NCBI GenBank assembly: GCA_021234155.1
Contig: JAJEKV010000039.1
Coordinates: forward strand, 8,693,077 to 8,757,076
DNA: 64,000 nucleotides
Direction of reading: 5' to 3'
Source of the DNA: Isoetes taiwanensis
Taxonomy: Eukaryota; Streptophyta; Lycopodiopsida; Isoetales; Isoetaceae
In this document: one piece after another, positions 21,421-32,082 of the stretch
How positions within the stretch are numbered: the stretch's first letter is position 1
Layout: each line of letters starts with the position of its first letter
Notes under the pieces: model-generated
What the model saw: only the letters and a program-made list of their open reading frames with translations
What the model was told of the DNA's origin: nothing
Databases searched by the model: none
Made by a program: the position numbers and the translations under genes

Positions 21421-22431
21421 TAATGATTATAATTAATATAATCATAACCAATGTAATTAACAAGTGTAATTAACATTATTATAATTAATTAAAAAAATCA
21501 ATATATATATAATAATTAATCAGAAAAAATAAGCTAGGCTTACTTTAAAAAAAGGAAAAAAGGGACCTTTATTACATTGCATAACTCGACCACAGCCCCT
21601 GGCATGCCTTTTTGCTAGTTTATGGCATTCCTGAACTTTGACCTGCAAGATAACTTTTACCTGCAAATTTCGCACTGCACAATTTTTATGCCATTGTTTT
21701 CTAGTATGCAAGCTAATCCTAGCCGTCAGTGGCACTGCAAGAATGGAACAATTTAAAGCACGCTATTGAAAATGTGCTCCTCGAAAATAAGCAAGTGGAA
21801 TGCATCCAAAGCCATGCATAAGTTTGTCCTGGCCTTGTCTTCTCCTATGGAAAGACAATATCACTCAATAGATATAAAAGTTGGAGCTACGTTTTGGCGT
21901 ATATATCACTTCTTTGGCATGCCAGAAGCTACGATGAATACCTAGTTTCAAGTGGTACTCAACCTTCTAACAGGAAACAAATATTGATTAAGGTCGTAAA
22001 GCTCTGCATTTAAAGGAAAACAATTGCAGATGATTTGGAATTGGGACATAATGGAAAAGGTTTCCATCAAAAACTTTGCAAACTTTATCAAGCTCTTGTC
22101 TGAAAAAAATGATTCATTTTCAAGCTAGTAGTTGCAGACCTTGTGAACTTATTGTGTCCAGAAATGATCATACAAAATGGCAGGAATGGAATCTTATTGC
22201 TACAAATAGAAACAAAAAACTCAGATGAGAGCTGAGGTAGTCTTAAAACTCTGCACTTCAAGGAACCGACTCTTAAAGATTTGGAAACATCCTAGTTCAA
22301 ACTTAATCGGTGTTTCAGCGCATTTATTTAACATGCCAACAAACTAGTGACGAGAACGTCTTATATAAAGGATGGGTAAAAGCCTTTCAAGCTATGTGGG
22401 TAACCTAAAGAAAAAGGTATAAAGGGATTAT
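21421..22431. other. AT-rich DNA, no gene
   Basis: The (TA)n-like and AATTAAT-rich DNA at 21420-21520 is followed by sequence with no recognisable frame, up to the copia fragment. Confidence 0.4.
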
Positions 22432-22930
22432 GTGGACAAAAATATTTGTCCTTGCTATTACTGTCATGAAATGGGACATTTAAATCCCAATTGTCCAAAA
22501 TTAAAGAAAGAAATGACCTATTATAATTGTCGTAGTATGGGGCATATCTCCACAACCTGTTCGAGTCCTAAGAATTATAATAGGGCTAAAAGGGGAAACT
22601 CTCCTTCTAGGGGAAGGGGAAGCACATTAAGGGGAAAAGGAAGAAAAAGTGCTGGAGTTAGTATAACACAAGAAGTCGTGAATGAGCAGGATAAACAAGA
22701 ACAAGATGATCAAGAGGTAAAACACTTCGTTTTGTCAACATATATGAATGAATATGGGTCTAACCGTGAAACTGATGATGCGTTTATAGTTGAGAGTGGA
22801 GCTGAACGATCAGTAGTTAATTCTACTGATTATCTAGCAGGTGTGTGTGCTAGTAAAAGTTTGAGCCATTTACAGTTAGGAAATGGAGCTTTGCAAGAGA
22901 TCATGGGTAAAGGAATGTTGCAATTATTTG
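22432..22930 (+). pseudogene. Ty1/copia gag zinc-knuckle and protease fragment
   Basis: The frame holds a CCHC knuckle CYYCHEMGHLNPNC and a second one, YYNCRSMGHISTTC, whose first Cys has become Tyr. A basic Arg/Gly/Ser stretch follows. Then comes a protease-like AFIVESGAERSVVNS, where the catalytic DSG is ESG, and HLQLGNGALQEIMGKGML, typical of the region between protease and integrase in copia pol. Upstream gag, integrase and reverse transcriptase are missing, and a stop precedes the frame. The lost Cys and Asp show it is inactive. Gag would package RNA; the protease would process the polyprotein. Confidence 0.75.
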
Positions 22931-22937
22931 ATTTGCT

Positions 22938-22968
22938 ATGGTTCTCTTCTTATATAGAAGAGAACCAT
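22938..22968. repeat. perfect hairpin, 13-bp arms
   Basis: ATGGTTCTCTTCT and AGAAGAGAACCAT flank the loop TATAT, at the point where the copia frame loses similarity. It may mark a deletion or insertion junction. Confidence 0.85.
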
Positions 22969-25717
22969 CATTCTAGGGATAGGGACGTCAATTTTAGTGC
23001 CATCTCTCTTTTTGGACCCAAGCTTTCTTTGGCACAAGCCTGCTATAGCATAAGCTTTCTTTGGCCCTTTCTCCCATAAAAGTTGTTTCCTCTGAGCTGA
23101 ATCTTGTTGTTGTATGGAGTTTTTCTATGTCAGTCATTCTCATTAGCTAGATTTCTCCTTCTTCTCTATGCAGTTTCTTTAGTTTCTACTTAGTATTATA
23201 TCTCCCTCTTAATTCTGCATCACTTCACAAGCTTTTTTGGCATTCAAGCAGTTTGCAATCCTCACTTCTACCGGATTCATAACCTTTGTTGACAGTTTTT
23301 CCACACTTCTAAATTCCTTCCTCATTTAGTGGTTGCTTGGGTTCGGCTGGGCCGGAGTTGGGGTTCCAACATCAGCATATCTAGCTGGTCCTGGCATGAT
23401 CTCCTGCTTTTGTCATATGAATCGAGACCCAGCTTTGTTTGCTTGCATTTATCTGCGACCTGAAATAGTGCAGTTTTTTGAGTTGGAACCTGGTTTATGT
23501 TTTGAGCTCCTCTTGGAGTGGATGCTTTTCTCTGATCATGCAAAGCCACGGATCCCTTTGTAGCTGGTGTTGGGACCGAATTTGCTTGTCATGCTGTTTT
23601 AAAAATGGATGGATATGGACGACTTCCCTGGTTTTTCAAACTGCTTGGGGCAAGTGGGCCGTCGTCCTTGAGCAGGTCAGATCTATGGGCAGTGGCTGCA
23701 TCTATGTACAGGTTTATGCTTTTTGCTATGTTTCTGCAGAAATAAACACGATAAAATAAACATTTAGCTTGCAAAACTAATATGCTATTGTGTGGATACA
23801 TTGGTTGTGCCTTTGGTCTTTTATTATGGAGATGCAGGTTCGAGTCTTGTCGACATCAACTCATGAGTGAGAAAGTTGTGAATTGTTGACAATGTTTTTG
23901 GACCTTGGAAATCGAGAGGAAGTTTGTTAACCTTTTTGGATCTTGGATGCCTTAGAAACATGTTGTTGCAGATGCAACTTCGCCTAGATGCCTTCAAGAT
24001 TTTTGTTGCACTTGTAGTCTGCCAAATTGCTGCATAGGTTATTCTGTTTGGGCCTTGTTTATTTTGATAAGTTGTTTTTGTGGGGTGCTTTTTTCCGCTT
24101 GTACATCTTGCTTTGAGCCAGACTTGGTTGTTAGAGATGTCTTTAGATGCTTTGTTGGTCTAGGGTTGTTTTTATATCTTCTTAGTTTCGTCCATCCAGG
24201 TATAGTTGTGTTTAACCATGCTTGCACAACTCTAGTACCTACTTTTTATGTTGTAAATATTCGAACACCTCAACTTTTTTTGTCTTGGAGTGGTCGGTTA
24301 GGGTTTATGCCCATCAACCCCTTATTTTTTGGAGATCGTGTATTGTTCAAGTTGGAATGTGTGGCACCTTTTATTAGATTCATTTCGATGACAATTTTCT
24401 TGTTTGATGGTTCTCCTTTGTTCAATTGTCATTGATGTGCATGAGCTTGGAGTCTAGGGTTAGTCTCGGGTCTTACACCATCAATTCCTTGGATGCCTAG
24501 TGCTTGCGTGGGTCATGTGAAGATATGTTGCTTAGGCTTGTTTGTAGTTGATAGCTAAGAGATGGATCTTTTATAACATAGTGCTTTTTGGTTGCTCTTC
24601 TTGTTTTATGCTCGTAGGGTTGGCTGGCATGTTGGCCTGGGGTCTTGCTCTGTCAATCCCTTGTTTTTGTTGGATCTTCATAGGTTGGGGTTCGTGTCCC
24701 TTAATTTTGTGTTTTAAACATGTCATCTTGTTTTGTTGGAAAAGAGTTCTTGCTTTCAGTTTGTCCTTTAAGCTAGATAAGGTTGGATTCTAAGGTCTTG
24801 GATCTTATGTTCCTAGATTAAAAGCATAGCTTAGATGTTTTAGGTGTCCCTTGGATTGTGTTGTTTGGTTTGATTTTATAAGGCTTTATTGGTTTTTGAG
24901 GCAGCTTGAGTCTAGGGTTGGTTTGTTGCATAGGTTGGTTTGTTTGGACATGATTTCATGAATCTTATCGAGTTGTTAGGTCATAAAAATTAGGCTTTTT
25001 TGGTGTGGGAAGCATTTTGGTTTGCTTGTGTTTCACTTTGAGGCAGGCTTGGTTTGACGTATTCCCATGAGGGTTGTTGGTTCTAAGGGTTTTTTTGGAT
25101 GCCAACATCCCACCCAATTTTTACATGTTGCATGGTCTTCTTAATGGTTTGCTTGGTTATTTTCCACTGGATATGGTTGTTCCAGCTCTGGCTTGTCCCT
25201 TCAACACGAGGTTGCTTAAGGCCCAGGCATTAACAGGCTCGATGTTTATTGAAGAATGAGATATGGCTTTTCATTCATCTTGGATTAGGCAAGTATGTTT
25301 TACATAGTGTTTGATGCTTATATTGTCGACTCAACCACATCAGGCTTCATTTCTCGTAAGCTTTTATATTTATTTTGTTGTTGTTTGACATCTTAGTCTC
25401 GATCCGGCGGCTAGCACATAGGGTGTCTCGACCCCTTGTACAGGTTCAAGTGCCCTAAATTGAGCTCATATTTGTTTACATATTTCTTTTCCTTGAAATT
25501 GTATTCTGTGGATGCATGCTCTAGGTCCTTGCGGATTTCTTTGTTCCTTGAGCATTCTCTATTCTTCAATAGTGCGTCTATACATGCGCTATAACCATGT
25601 ACCCAGTTCTAAGATAGGTTGGATTTATGCTGGCTTAGTCTTTTAGCTTTGTTTTTTCTGGTCTTATCATGCTGTGGTTTTTTTTTTGTTACTATGGTAT
25701 TTTTTTTAAAGATGTAT
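22969..25717. other. T/G-rich DNA without a recognisable gene
   Basis: Plus-strand frames (23333-23759, 24055-24435, 24548-24793) are Phe/Cys/Leu-rich and show no family. The TTGG-rich texture resembles intron or old non-coding repeat. A box-B-like GGTTCGAGTCT at 23837 has no box A at the right distance. Confidence 0.35.
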
Positions 25718-25945
25718 TTTGGTGAGAGACTCGTCTGGAGGGGGAAAACCGGTCAGATAGATAGGCATATCTTTCATCACAACAGTGTACAAACATTGTG
25801 AAAAAATATCTAAGGTGGAGGGTAGGGTAGTCCACCAATTCAATCTGACTACCCACATATAATAATCATAAAGGGAACCTGCCATAGGAACAACCCAGGC
25901 CCCTTAAGACGATGTAAAGTAAGAAAGGCAAATAGGAGGCAACGT

Positions 25946-26020
25946 GCGAAAGTTTATCACCGGGATGAAAAACCCCGCCCTTTCGGGTTTTCGAGGAAAA
26001 CCCTAATGATAAACTTTCGC
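25946..26020 (-). ncRNA. structured hairpin, copy A
   Basis: The outer arms GCGAAAGTTTATCA (25946-25959) and TGATAAACTTTCGC (26007-26020) pair perfectly. An inner hairpin GGGTTTTC-GAG-GAAAACCC lies at 25985-26003. Compared with copy B (27874-27953) the outer stem shows compensatory changes. Whether it acts as RNA is inference; it overlaps the exon-like part of module A. Confidence 0.4.
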
Positions 26021-26317
26021 CCGATGGCTCCCAAAGAAAAGCCCGGGCCGTCAAAGTTGATATCATTGAGGAAAAAATCGAGGAAACACGAGATGAGGTC
26101 GCAATTCGGACGATTCATCTCACACTCTATAGCCATAATCACCTGAAAACTTAGGAGAAAAGAAAACAAACAGAACGCATTAGACGTTAGAAAAGTAACG
26201 TAACAAAGTCGCCATAAGATGAGATGACCTAGAACAACATAAAAAGAAGCAATTCAACTCAAAAAATAAAAGCCATCACGCCGGCTCGGCGAAGCCTAGT
26301 CCATGACAAATCACAAT

Positions 26318-26426
26318 CCTCCAATAAGAGAAGGGGCTGGTTACGCGAGCCACGCGACATAATATCATATCTTAAAACAACATAACCTCTCCAATACAGA
26401 GGGGCTGGTCACGCGAGCCACGCGAT
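26318..26426. repeat. two 41-bp GGGGCTGGTCACGCGAGCC motifs
   Basis: At 26318-26358 and 26386-26426, CCTC...GAGG (or a variant) is followed by GGCTGGTCACGCGAGCCACG. The bases between CCTC and GAGG vary while the flanks do not. Two more copies are at 28081-28120 and 28134-28173. Confidence 0.8.
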
Positions 26427-26632
26427 ACGGAATCACAAATCAAAATGAAAAAACATGAATGTACACAACTTAGGGTGGGGAGGGAGGGAACTAAGACCCA
26501 AAAACCTGCTGTGAGAAGATGCCGATAATGGAGAAAGAGCCCAACAACATATATCTCCCCAAAATGGTGATCCGACGGTGTCGCATCGCATGCATTTTGG
26601 TGAGAGACTCGTCTGGAGGGGGAAAACCGGTC

Positions 26633-27374
26633 GATCAAAAGAGAACTTCCATTTCAAAGCCTAGGGTGATGAGACAGGGATATCAAGTTAGTATAGGCAT
26701 AAAAGGAAGATGGTGTAGAACAATAGGTAAGGTGGATCTAAAAAGGAAGAAAAGAAGAGTTAAATACATTAAGGAAAGGGAATAAAGACAACAATTCATC
26801 AAGATTAAAAATGCTGGAAAAGTCAACACTAGGTTTAGGTGCTACCAATATAAGTTCCGAGCAAAACCAAGTTTGAGGTGTTATAAACATAATAGACTAT
26901 AACAATCTAAGTAGACTATTTAAGGCGACTTCGATAGTAAAAACCAACTAGTATCAACTAGTATAAACCAACAATAGTAAGAAACAATATCTAAATGTGA
27001 TGGTATCAAGCATATGTGGGTGAAAAATATCACGTTACTATAGAAAAAATGTATAAACCAATAAAACACAATATCCTAAGTTGGTAACAAACGTCCATGG
27101 CGCAAAAAAGACAAGGTACATTAGAAAAATATATACAAAAGAAAAGAAACAAATGTATTCAAAAAAGAAAAGGAAAATAGAAACAAATATACTCGAAAAG
27201 AAAACATATTCGAAAGGAAATAGAAACGAATGTACTTAAAAGAAAATAAACTATGTCAACACATGAATTTGAACCCGTCACCACAAGTTAAGGAGCATTG
27301 CATGCTAACCATTATTACCCATAAGCATTAATAATAAATAGTTTACATTCTATATATTTTATTCGAGTAGCGGA
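26633..27374. other. A-rich spacer, no gene
   Basis: Purine-rich AAAAGAAA-type sequence with stops in all frames. Nothing recognised. Confidence 0.4.
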
Positions 27375-27472
27375 AAATGCAAAGAAGCATGCACAGGTCG
27401 ACAAAGAAGCGGAGCATGCAAAGAAGCATGCATGCATGCAAAGAAGCGGAGCATGCAAAGAAGCATGCGAAA
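27375..27472. repeat. minisatellite of AAAGAAGC(GG)AGCATGC units
   Basis: Four to five imperfect units of 24-26 bp contain CATGCATG (RY-type) sequence. Confidence 0.75.
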
Positions 27473-27873
27473 GGGAAAATAGGGAAAGACGAATTCGAGA
27501 AAATATAACGGCGGATCAAGCAGGTATTGACGGCAACGGATGTGTTTAAGAGGAAGAAGTTTGATGCCAGGAAGCACGCACTAGTACAAACGTGGGATAC
27601 AACGGGGGAAAAACCCATTTAAAAGCATGAAAAAATAAGCCTACAAGCAGTCAGGACATAGCTATATTACAATTCTAGAATGGGGCTCGCATGAAACCAA
27701 CAAAACCGCCCGACTAGACTAGGCTTCTCATTCATCTCAACAGATTTTCTACAATGGTGGATAGTAGGTAGCCGCACACATGCGAACTACCCATGAAAAA
27801 TAAAGGGAATATCCAATTATATAATTTGGACCCCATAAAATACAATGCTAATAGATGTTTGGCTGGTGTACCT

Positions 27874-27953
27874 GCCGAAAGCTTATCACCGGGATTAAAA
27901 AACCCCGCCCTTCCGGGTTTTCGAGGAAAAAACCCTAGTGATAAGCCTTCGGC
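27874..27953 (-). ncRNA. structured hairpin, copy B
   Basis: The arms GCCGAAAGCTTATCA (27874-27888) and TGATAAGCCTTCGGC (27939-27953) pair at 14 of 15 positions. The inner GGGTTTTC-GAG-GAAAA hairpin is kept. Relative to copy A, one T-A pair became C-G and one extra C-G pair was added, so pairing is preserved despite the sequence change. Confidence 0.4.
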
Positions 27954-28080
27954 AAGGGGCTTGGACAAACGTAAGGCAGAGAAAACGCTCCCAAAACCCA
28001 CGAATGGAGAAGTCGAAACAGTTGCCGCTCGCCAACCTGTACCTGCACATCACAAACACAAAAAAACGTGACAAAACAAA

Positions 28081-28173
28081 CCTCCCAGAGTGGAGGGGCT
28101 GATCACGCGTGCCACGCGACAATAAAACAAAAACCTCTTCAAATAGAGGGGCTGGTCATGCGTACCAGGCGAC
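28081..28173. repeat. two more 40-bp GGGGCTGGTCACGCG motifs
   Basis: Units at 28081-28120 and 28134-28173 keep CCTC...GAGGGGCTG(A/G)TCA(C/T)GCG with a variable inner part, as at 26.3-26.4 kb. Confidence 0.75.
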
Positions 28174-28344
28174 AAATACAATAAACAAAGAAGGGGAGGG
28201 TGGGTTCAAAGAAAAGAGAATAAGTTACTGCTGAGAGAGAAGAGAAAGCACCGATGAGACGTTGATGCAGAACCGCGCCTAAAATAGCGAACTCCCAACC
28301 AGAGAAGGCATGCGCCACATGCATGCATGCAAGACATGCATGCT

Positions 28345-28708
28345 TGTTGGGGTGGTCACCACTCACCACACTCGTCACCACTCACCACACTCATCACCAC
28401 TCACCACTCACCACACTATTGAGGTGGTATAGAAAACAGTATACCGTATATGGAGTGATATACGCACATGCACGTCGCGAGGATATTTGCACTGCATTAT
28501 GCATTATGGTGTGTGAGGGGATTATGATGACCCGTATTATTATCGGAGAGAAGAACAGGGAGATGGTGTATTGGGAGAGAGTATTTTTGCTTGATCTAGC
28601 TATGGAGATGATGATTCTTTGTGTTGTACATTGCCTTGATCTGATAGATTGAGCTTAGATTGTTGGATTTTTCATCCTTCTTGCAAGGTTAGAGTTCAGG
28701 CTCTAACA
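28345..28708 (+). repeat. 5' LTR of the gag-only element
   Basis: TG...CA ends, with CACCACTCACCACAC-type repeats near the start and a GTATACCGTATATGG region that may be the core promoter. It matches 44598-44939. Confidence 0.9.
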
Positions 28709-28907
28709 ATTTGACGACCACGGTGCTCGACAGACCATTGATCGACCCCATCGACGAGAATTTCCATTGAAAAAGGAGTTGTTACCATTGGTATTGGTGA
28801 TCGTCGGTAAAGAACGACACCATTGTGAAAGGAGCAATTTCTTGTGTGAAGGGGATTTTGCCGTAATTGATTTGTGGAGTAAAATTTGACAAGGGGAGCA
28901 TAGTTTT

Positions 28908-29909
28908 ATGCCCAAGGGAAGTAAGAAGGATATCCCACCAAGCTCTGTCGTAACAAGAAGGGGACCAGTGAGTCAATCTTTGGGCTCAAAATTGCATCAA
29001 GATTCAATTTCGTTTTCAGATTTGGGAGCAGATTTGGAGTCTAATTCTCAGATCCAGGAGGTTTTGATTCCATTTACTGATCTAGAAGGTAATCCAATTT
29101 CGTTTTTCAAATTGAAGGGAGATTCAATTTCGTTTTTCCAATTTTAAGAAACCCAAGAAGAGGCAGAGATGGCTGTATTACTACCTATGGTATGGGGTTT
29201 TCAGACAATGGGGATTCCAAAGTTTGATGATCTTGTGGATCGGGATCCTTTGAAGCATATTGTGAAGTTTGAGAGGTATTGCCAGCAATGTAAGTTATCG
29301 GCTGCTGATTACTTGCTTTGGTTTCATAGTTCTTTGCAAGATTCAGTGGAGGAATGGGCACAAACGCAGCCAGATACCATGACATATCAGGAATTAAAGG
29401 AAGTATTCATTGCTAATTATCAAGAAGTCCATGGTTTGGATAAGACTATGGAAAGGTGGACAAATTTCACACAAAAGGAGGATGAGTCAATTAGAGAGTA
29501 TAATCAGAGGTATATTGCGGTTCTCAAAGCCGTCGTGGTTCATTGGAAGATTGCAAGGAGTGATGAAATGGATATTCAATGGTATGTGAAGGGGCTGAAA
29601 CGAGCTATTGCTCATAAGGTGAAGGCTAAACAACCTACAACATTGTTAGAGGCACAAAAGTATGCACTCAAGGCTGAAGATAAGTTGGGATACATTCATG
29701 AAGTTGCTGCTCCAGAGCATAAAACAGAAGATATTGCAGCCAAGATTTCTAAGCTTACAATTGGTGAGAAGCCAAGGGAGGTGCAGTTTATTACTTGTGA
29801 GTATTGTGGGTCTATTGGACATTCAGATACTACATGTAGATTGCTGAAATTCTGCTCAAGATGCCAAATAAAGGGTCATAATGATCAAGCACAAGGCCCC
29901 CAAAAATGA
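28908..29909 (+). pseudogene. gag, N-terminal part, cut by the nested insertion
   Basis: One frame from ATG 28908 (MPKGSKKDIPPSS...) holds a single TAA at 29145-29147 and then continues (MAVLLPMVWGFQ). The second part has the retrotransposon gag domain: RDPLKHIVKFERYC, DYLLWFHSSLQDSVEEWAQT, ESIREYNQRY. It then has a CCHC knuckle CEYCGSIGHSDTTC and the start of another, CSRCQIKGHNDQ. The frame leaves gag at about 29900, where unrelated DNA begins. The protein resumes at 42265. Gag would form the particle and bind RNA. The in-frame stop plus the insertion make it non-functional unless a downstream start was used. Confidence 0.85.
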
Positions 29910-31020
29910 ACTACCATATAAAAACATTAACAGACCATCTAGAAACCATGATAGATGTGGTTGTTTATACGACAATTTATTTGATAGAAGAAAATCACAT
30001 CCTATAGTGGTCTGTCAAAACTTATAATGGCTTAGAACATGGTTAATAATGCTAGTTCTAATGTTGCAGTGGTTTGCTAAAACTGGCCATAGTTAATGAG
30101 ATGGTTTTATTACAAGACTTATGTACCATAGTGGTTTATAAAAACTATTGCCAGCTTATAAAAAATAGTAATGGTTTGTTATAGTCCCTAGATGAATAAT
30201 GGCAAAAACCAAGTTTACTATGTTCAAGAACCATGAATAAAAACAATATTTTTTTTTCTTTGATCATTCAAAAGTCCATATTCTTTGACATATAACATCC
30301 ATACATTGTCAACAAAATTTGCACCTGATCCAATACTTTAGAATAGAAAGCACATTACCTGCCACCAGGAATTCAGTGGACCGGCCTTAGGTACAAGGTC
30401 TTCTAGAGAGTTCACAAGTTCAAAAACCTTGTGTCCTTTCTCGTACTGCTTCAAAATCTAGTATGAGATATTACGTCTGCATTTAAGCACTTAAACTACT
30501 CTAAAATCTAAATTATTGCTTTTGAACCATGCTATTTAATAACTAATTCCTATTTTTGCACCCTGCAGTTTGTACCCAGAGGGTGTAGCTAATGTAAACC
30601 TATATGGCATGTGCATGCACGGAGTTAAAGAAAACGAGCCTTATATAGTAAAAAAAAAACTAGAAAAAAAATCCCTTATAGGATTCTTTTCGAAACTCTA
30701 GATACACCCTCTACCATATACATACACTTTTTTCTATAAATTCCTCTAAATCCCCTACCATATTTGTACAATTAATTATCTAAATTCAACTAGATCCTTA
30801 CCATATAAGCACGAATTCATTATATGGAGAAAAAAGCGGGATTTTGAGAATTTGAAGGGCAGCACTTTAGGCCCACCACCAGCAAAAGTGGTTACCTTTA
30901 ATTCAAATTTTTGTCCCGCCCAATGTGGGCAGGATAAAGGTACAGCTCGAATAAAAGCGTGGTTGAGAACCATTAATATTTAAAAAACCCTCGATTTGAA
31001 TGGGCAACAGCATGCGGGGA
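29910..31020. other. subterminal region of the nested insertion, no gene
   Basis: It holds AGTGGTTT-like motifs at about 29995, 30070 and 30130, then AT-rich DNA with repeated ACCATATA phrases. No coding signal. Confidence 0.5.
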
Positions 31021-31175
31021 AGCCCTGCTCGATGCGCCTTCGAGATGTTTCTAGTGCCTTCGGCAGATGTTTCGGCAGATGCGCCTTCAGCAGATGCGCC
31101 TTTCGGCAGATGCGCCTTCGACAGATGTTTCGCAGATGTTTCCAGATACCCTGCTCGATGCGCTTTCGGCAGATG
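31021..31175. repeat. 15-nt minisatellite (CTTCGGCAGATGCGC)
   Basis: Eight or so imperfect units of CTTCGGCAGATG(CGC/TTT), flanked by two copies of CCTGCTCGATGCGC. The 15-nt period gives open repeats in every frame (FGRCA), which are not evidence of a protein. Confidence 0.75.
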
Positions 31176-31729
31176 TTTATTTTGAGTGATCTGCAGGTAT
31201 TTCCGGGGTCCCTGTTTTGAGCAAAAGCCATGGATTTCCGCAGTGTTTTGAGCAAGGTTTTGAGTTAAAATCCCCTTCAACTAGGTTTTCAAACGAAATC
31301 GAATCCTGACGAAGCTGCTGCGCTTCAGAATCCACGAATCTATGGCTGCTTTTCAGGGTAAATGATGGGCGAGGGAAACATTCATTTATAGGGCTTGGTT
31401 CGGCTGAGAGGAATGATACTTTTAATTTCAATTTAGACACAGAGGAAAAGACAAAGCCTATTGCTTCATACAGACGGAGTTGCAAGGGAATGACAATATG
31501 GAAGATTATCTCTTCGATTTGAGTAAGATCAAGCTTGTTGAAAGGTTTGTAATTCATTCCTTTCTTATTCAGATCTGTTATTTAGGTTTTTAATCGATTC
31601 CTTTCTTATTCAAGTCTGTCATTATATCAATCCCATAGGAAAAAACTTCGCAGTCTGTTCTTGATGCAGAAAATCATGTCCGTACGGATTCCAGAAGGCT
31701 GCCTTTATGGTTTGGTTCTTGATCCACTA

Positions 31730-32082
31730 AATCGCCATAGCGAAATTCATGAGCACAAACCATGAGCACAAACCTCAATACTTGCTCGAGCAAATCGCCA
31801 CAGCGATTCTGTTGAGCAGATAAAATATTTTTCTTTTCAAAAATTGTATTCTTTTTAGTATTTTCAATATTGTATAAAGATTTAAAATTTATAAAATACA
31901 AATTTTATTTGGTCTTTGGGTGCTTATTTTGCACCCATGTTTTGTTTTAATAGATCGCAATGGCGATCTTTGGGAGCTCACAGTGTGCAATATATATGTC
32001 ATAACACATGCCATTTATTATGAATATGCCTTAAAAAACAAATATTTTGGTCGTGTAGATGCAAATACATCGCGGTGGCGAT
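31730..32082. repeat. cluster of four ATCGC-N4-GCGAT hairpins
   Basis: 31730-31745 (AATCGC-CATA-GCGAAA), 31793-31808 (AATCGC-CACA-GCGATT), 31953-31968 (GATCGC-AATG-GCGATC) and 32069-32082 (ATCGC-GGTG-GCGAT). Arms are conserved, loops vary, and the outer pair changes from A-T to G-C. Confidence 0.7.

Larger units (their letters stand above)
25866..26600 (-). other. minus-strand promoter/exon-like module A
   Basis: Reading the minus strand from 26600: GGTGATCACCATTTTGGGG-type sequence, then AGATATATGTTG and a TTTCTCCATTATCGGC leader. A possible donor follows at CACAGCAG/GTTTTTGG, and after an intron-like stretch a possible acceptor TTTTCAG at about 26148. The next frame is MAIECEMNRPNC...KGRGFSSR-stop (ends 25957). 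A close relative of the leader is at 45848-45950, with a clear TATATATA. I do not recognise the peptide. Inference: a repeated transcription unit, perhaps part of a transposable element. Confidence 0.35.
25718..26632. repeat. 39-bp direct repeat bracketing module A
   Basis: ATTTTGGTGAGAGACTCGTC and the following bases to AAAACCGGTC occur at 25718-25756 and again at 26594-26632, 876 bp apart. They bracket the minus-strand module described next. Confidence 0.85.
27673..28344 (-). other. minus-strand promoter/exon-like module B
   Basis: The right end 28190-28344 matches 45165-45320 closely and contains RY-type GCATGCATGC. On the minus strand this becomes GGCGCATGCC, CGCTATTTTAGGCGC (TATA-like) and a TTTCTCTTCTCTCTCAGCAG leader. 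The left end (27673-27710) matches 44987-45030 (TCTAGAATGGGGCTCGCATG). The large LTR element inserted at 28345, exactly at the point that stays continuous in the 45.3-kb copy. Confidence 0.45.

Noticed and set aside
21012-21463. Pro/Ser/Leu-rich and Gly/Glu/Arg-rich ORFs over 70-130 codons
   Set aside because: Products of the purine-only tract, open on both strands because stop codons are rare in such DNA.
23832-23850. GGTTCGAGTCT resembling a tRNA box B
   Set aside because: No box A at the usual distance, no acceptor stem, no A-tail or flanking duplication.
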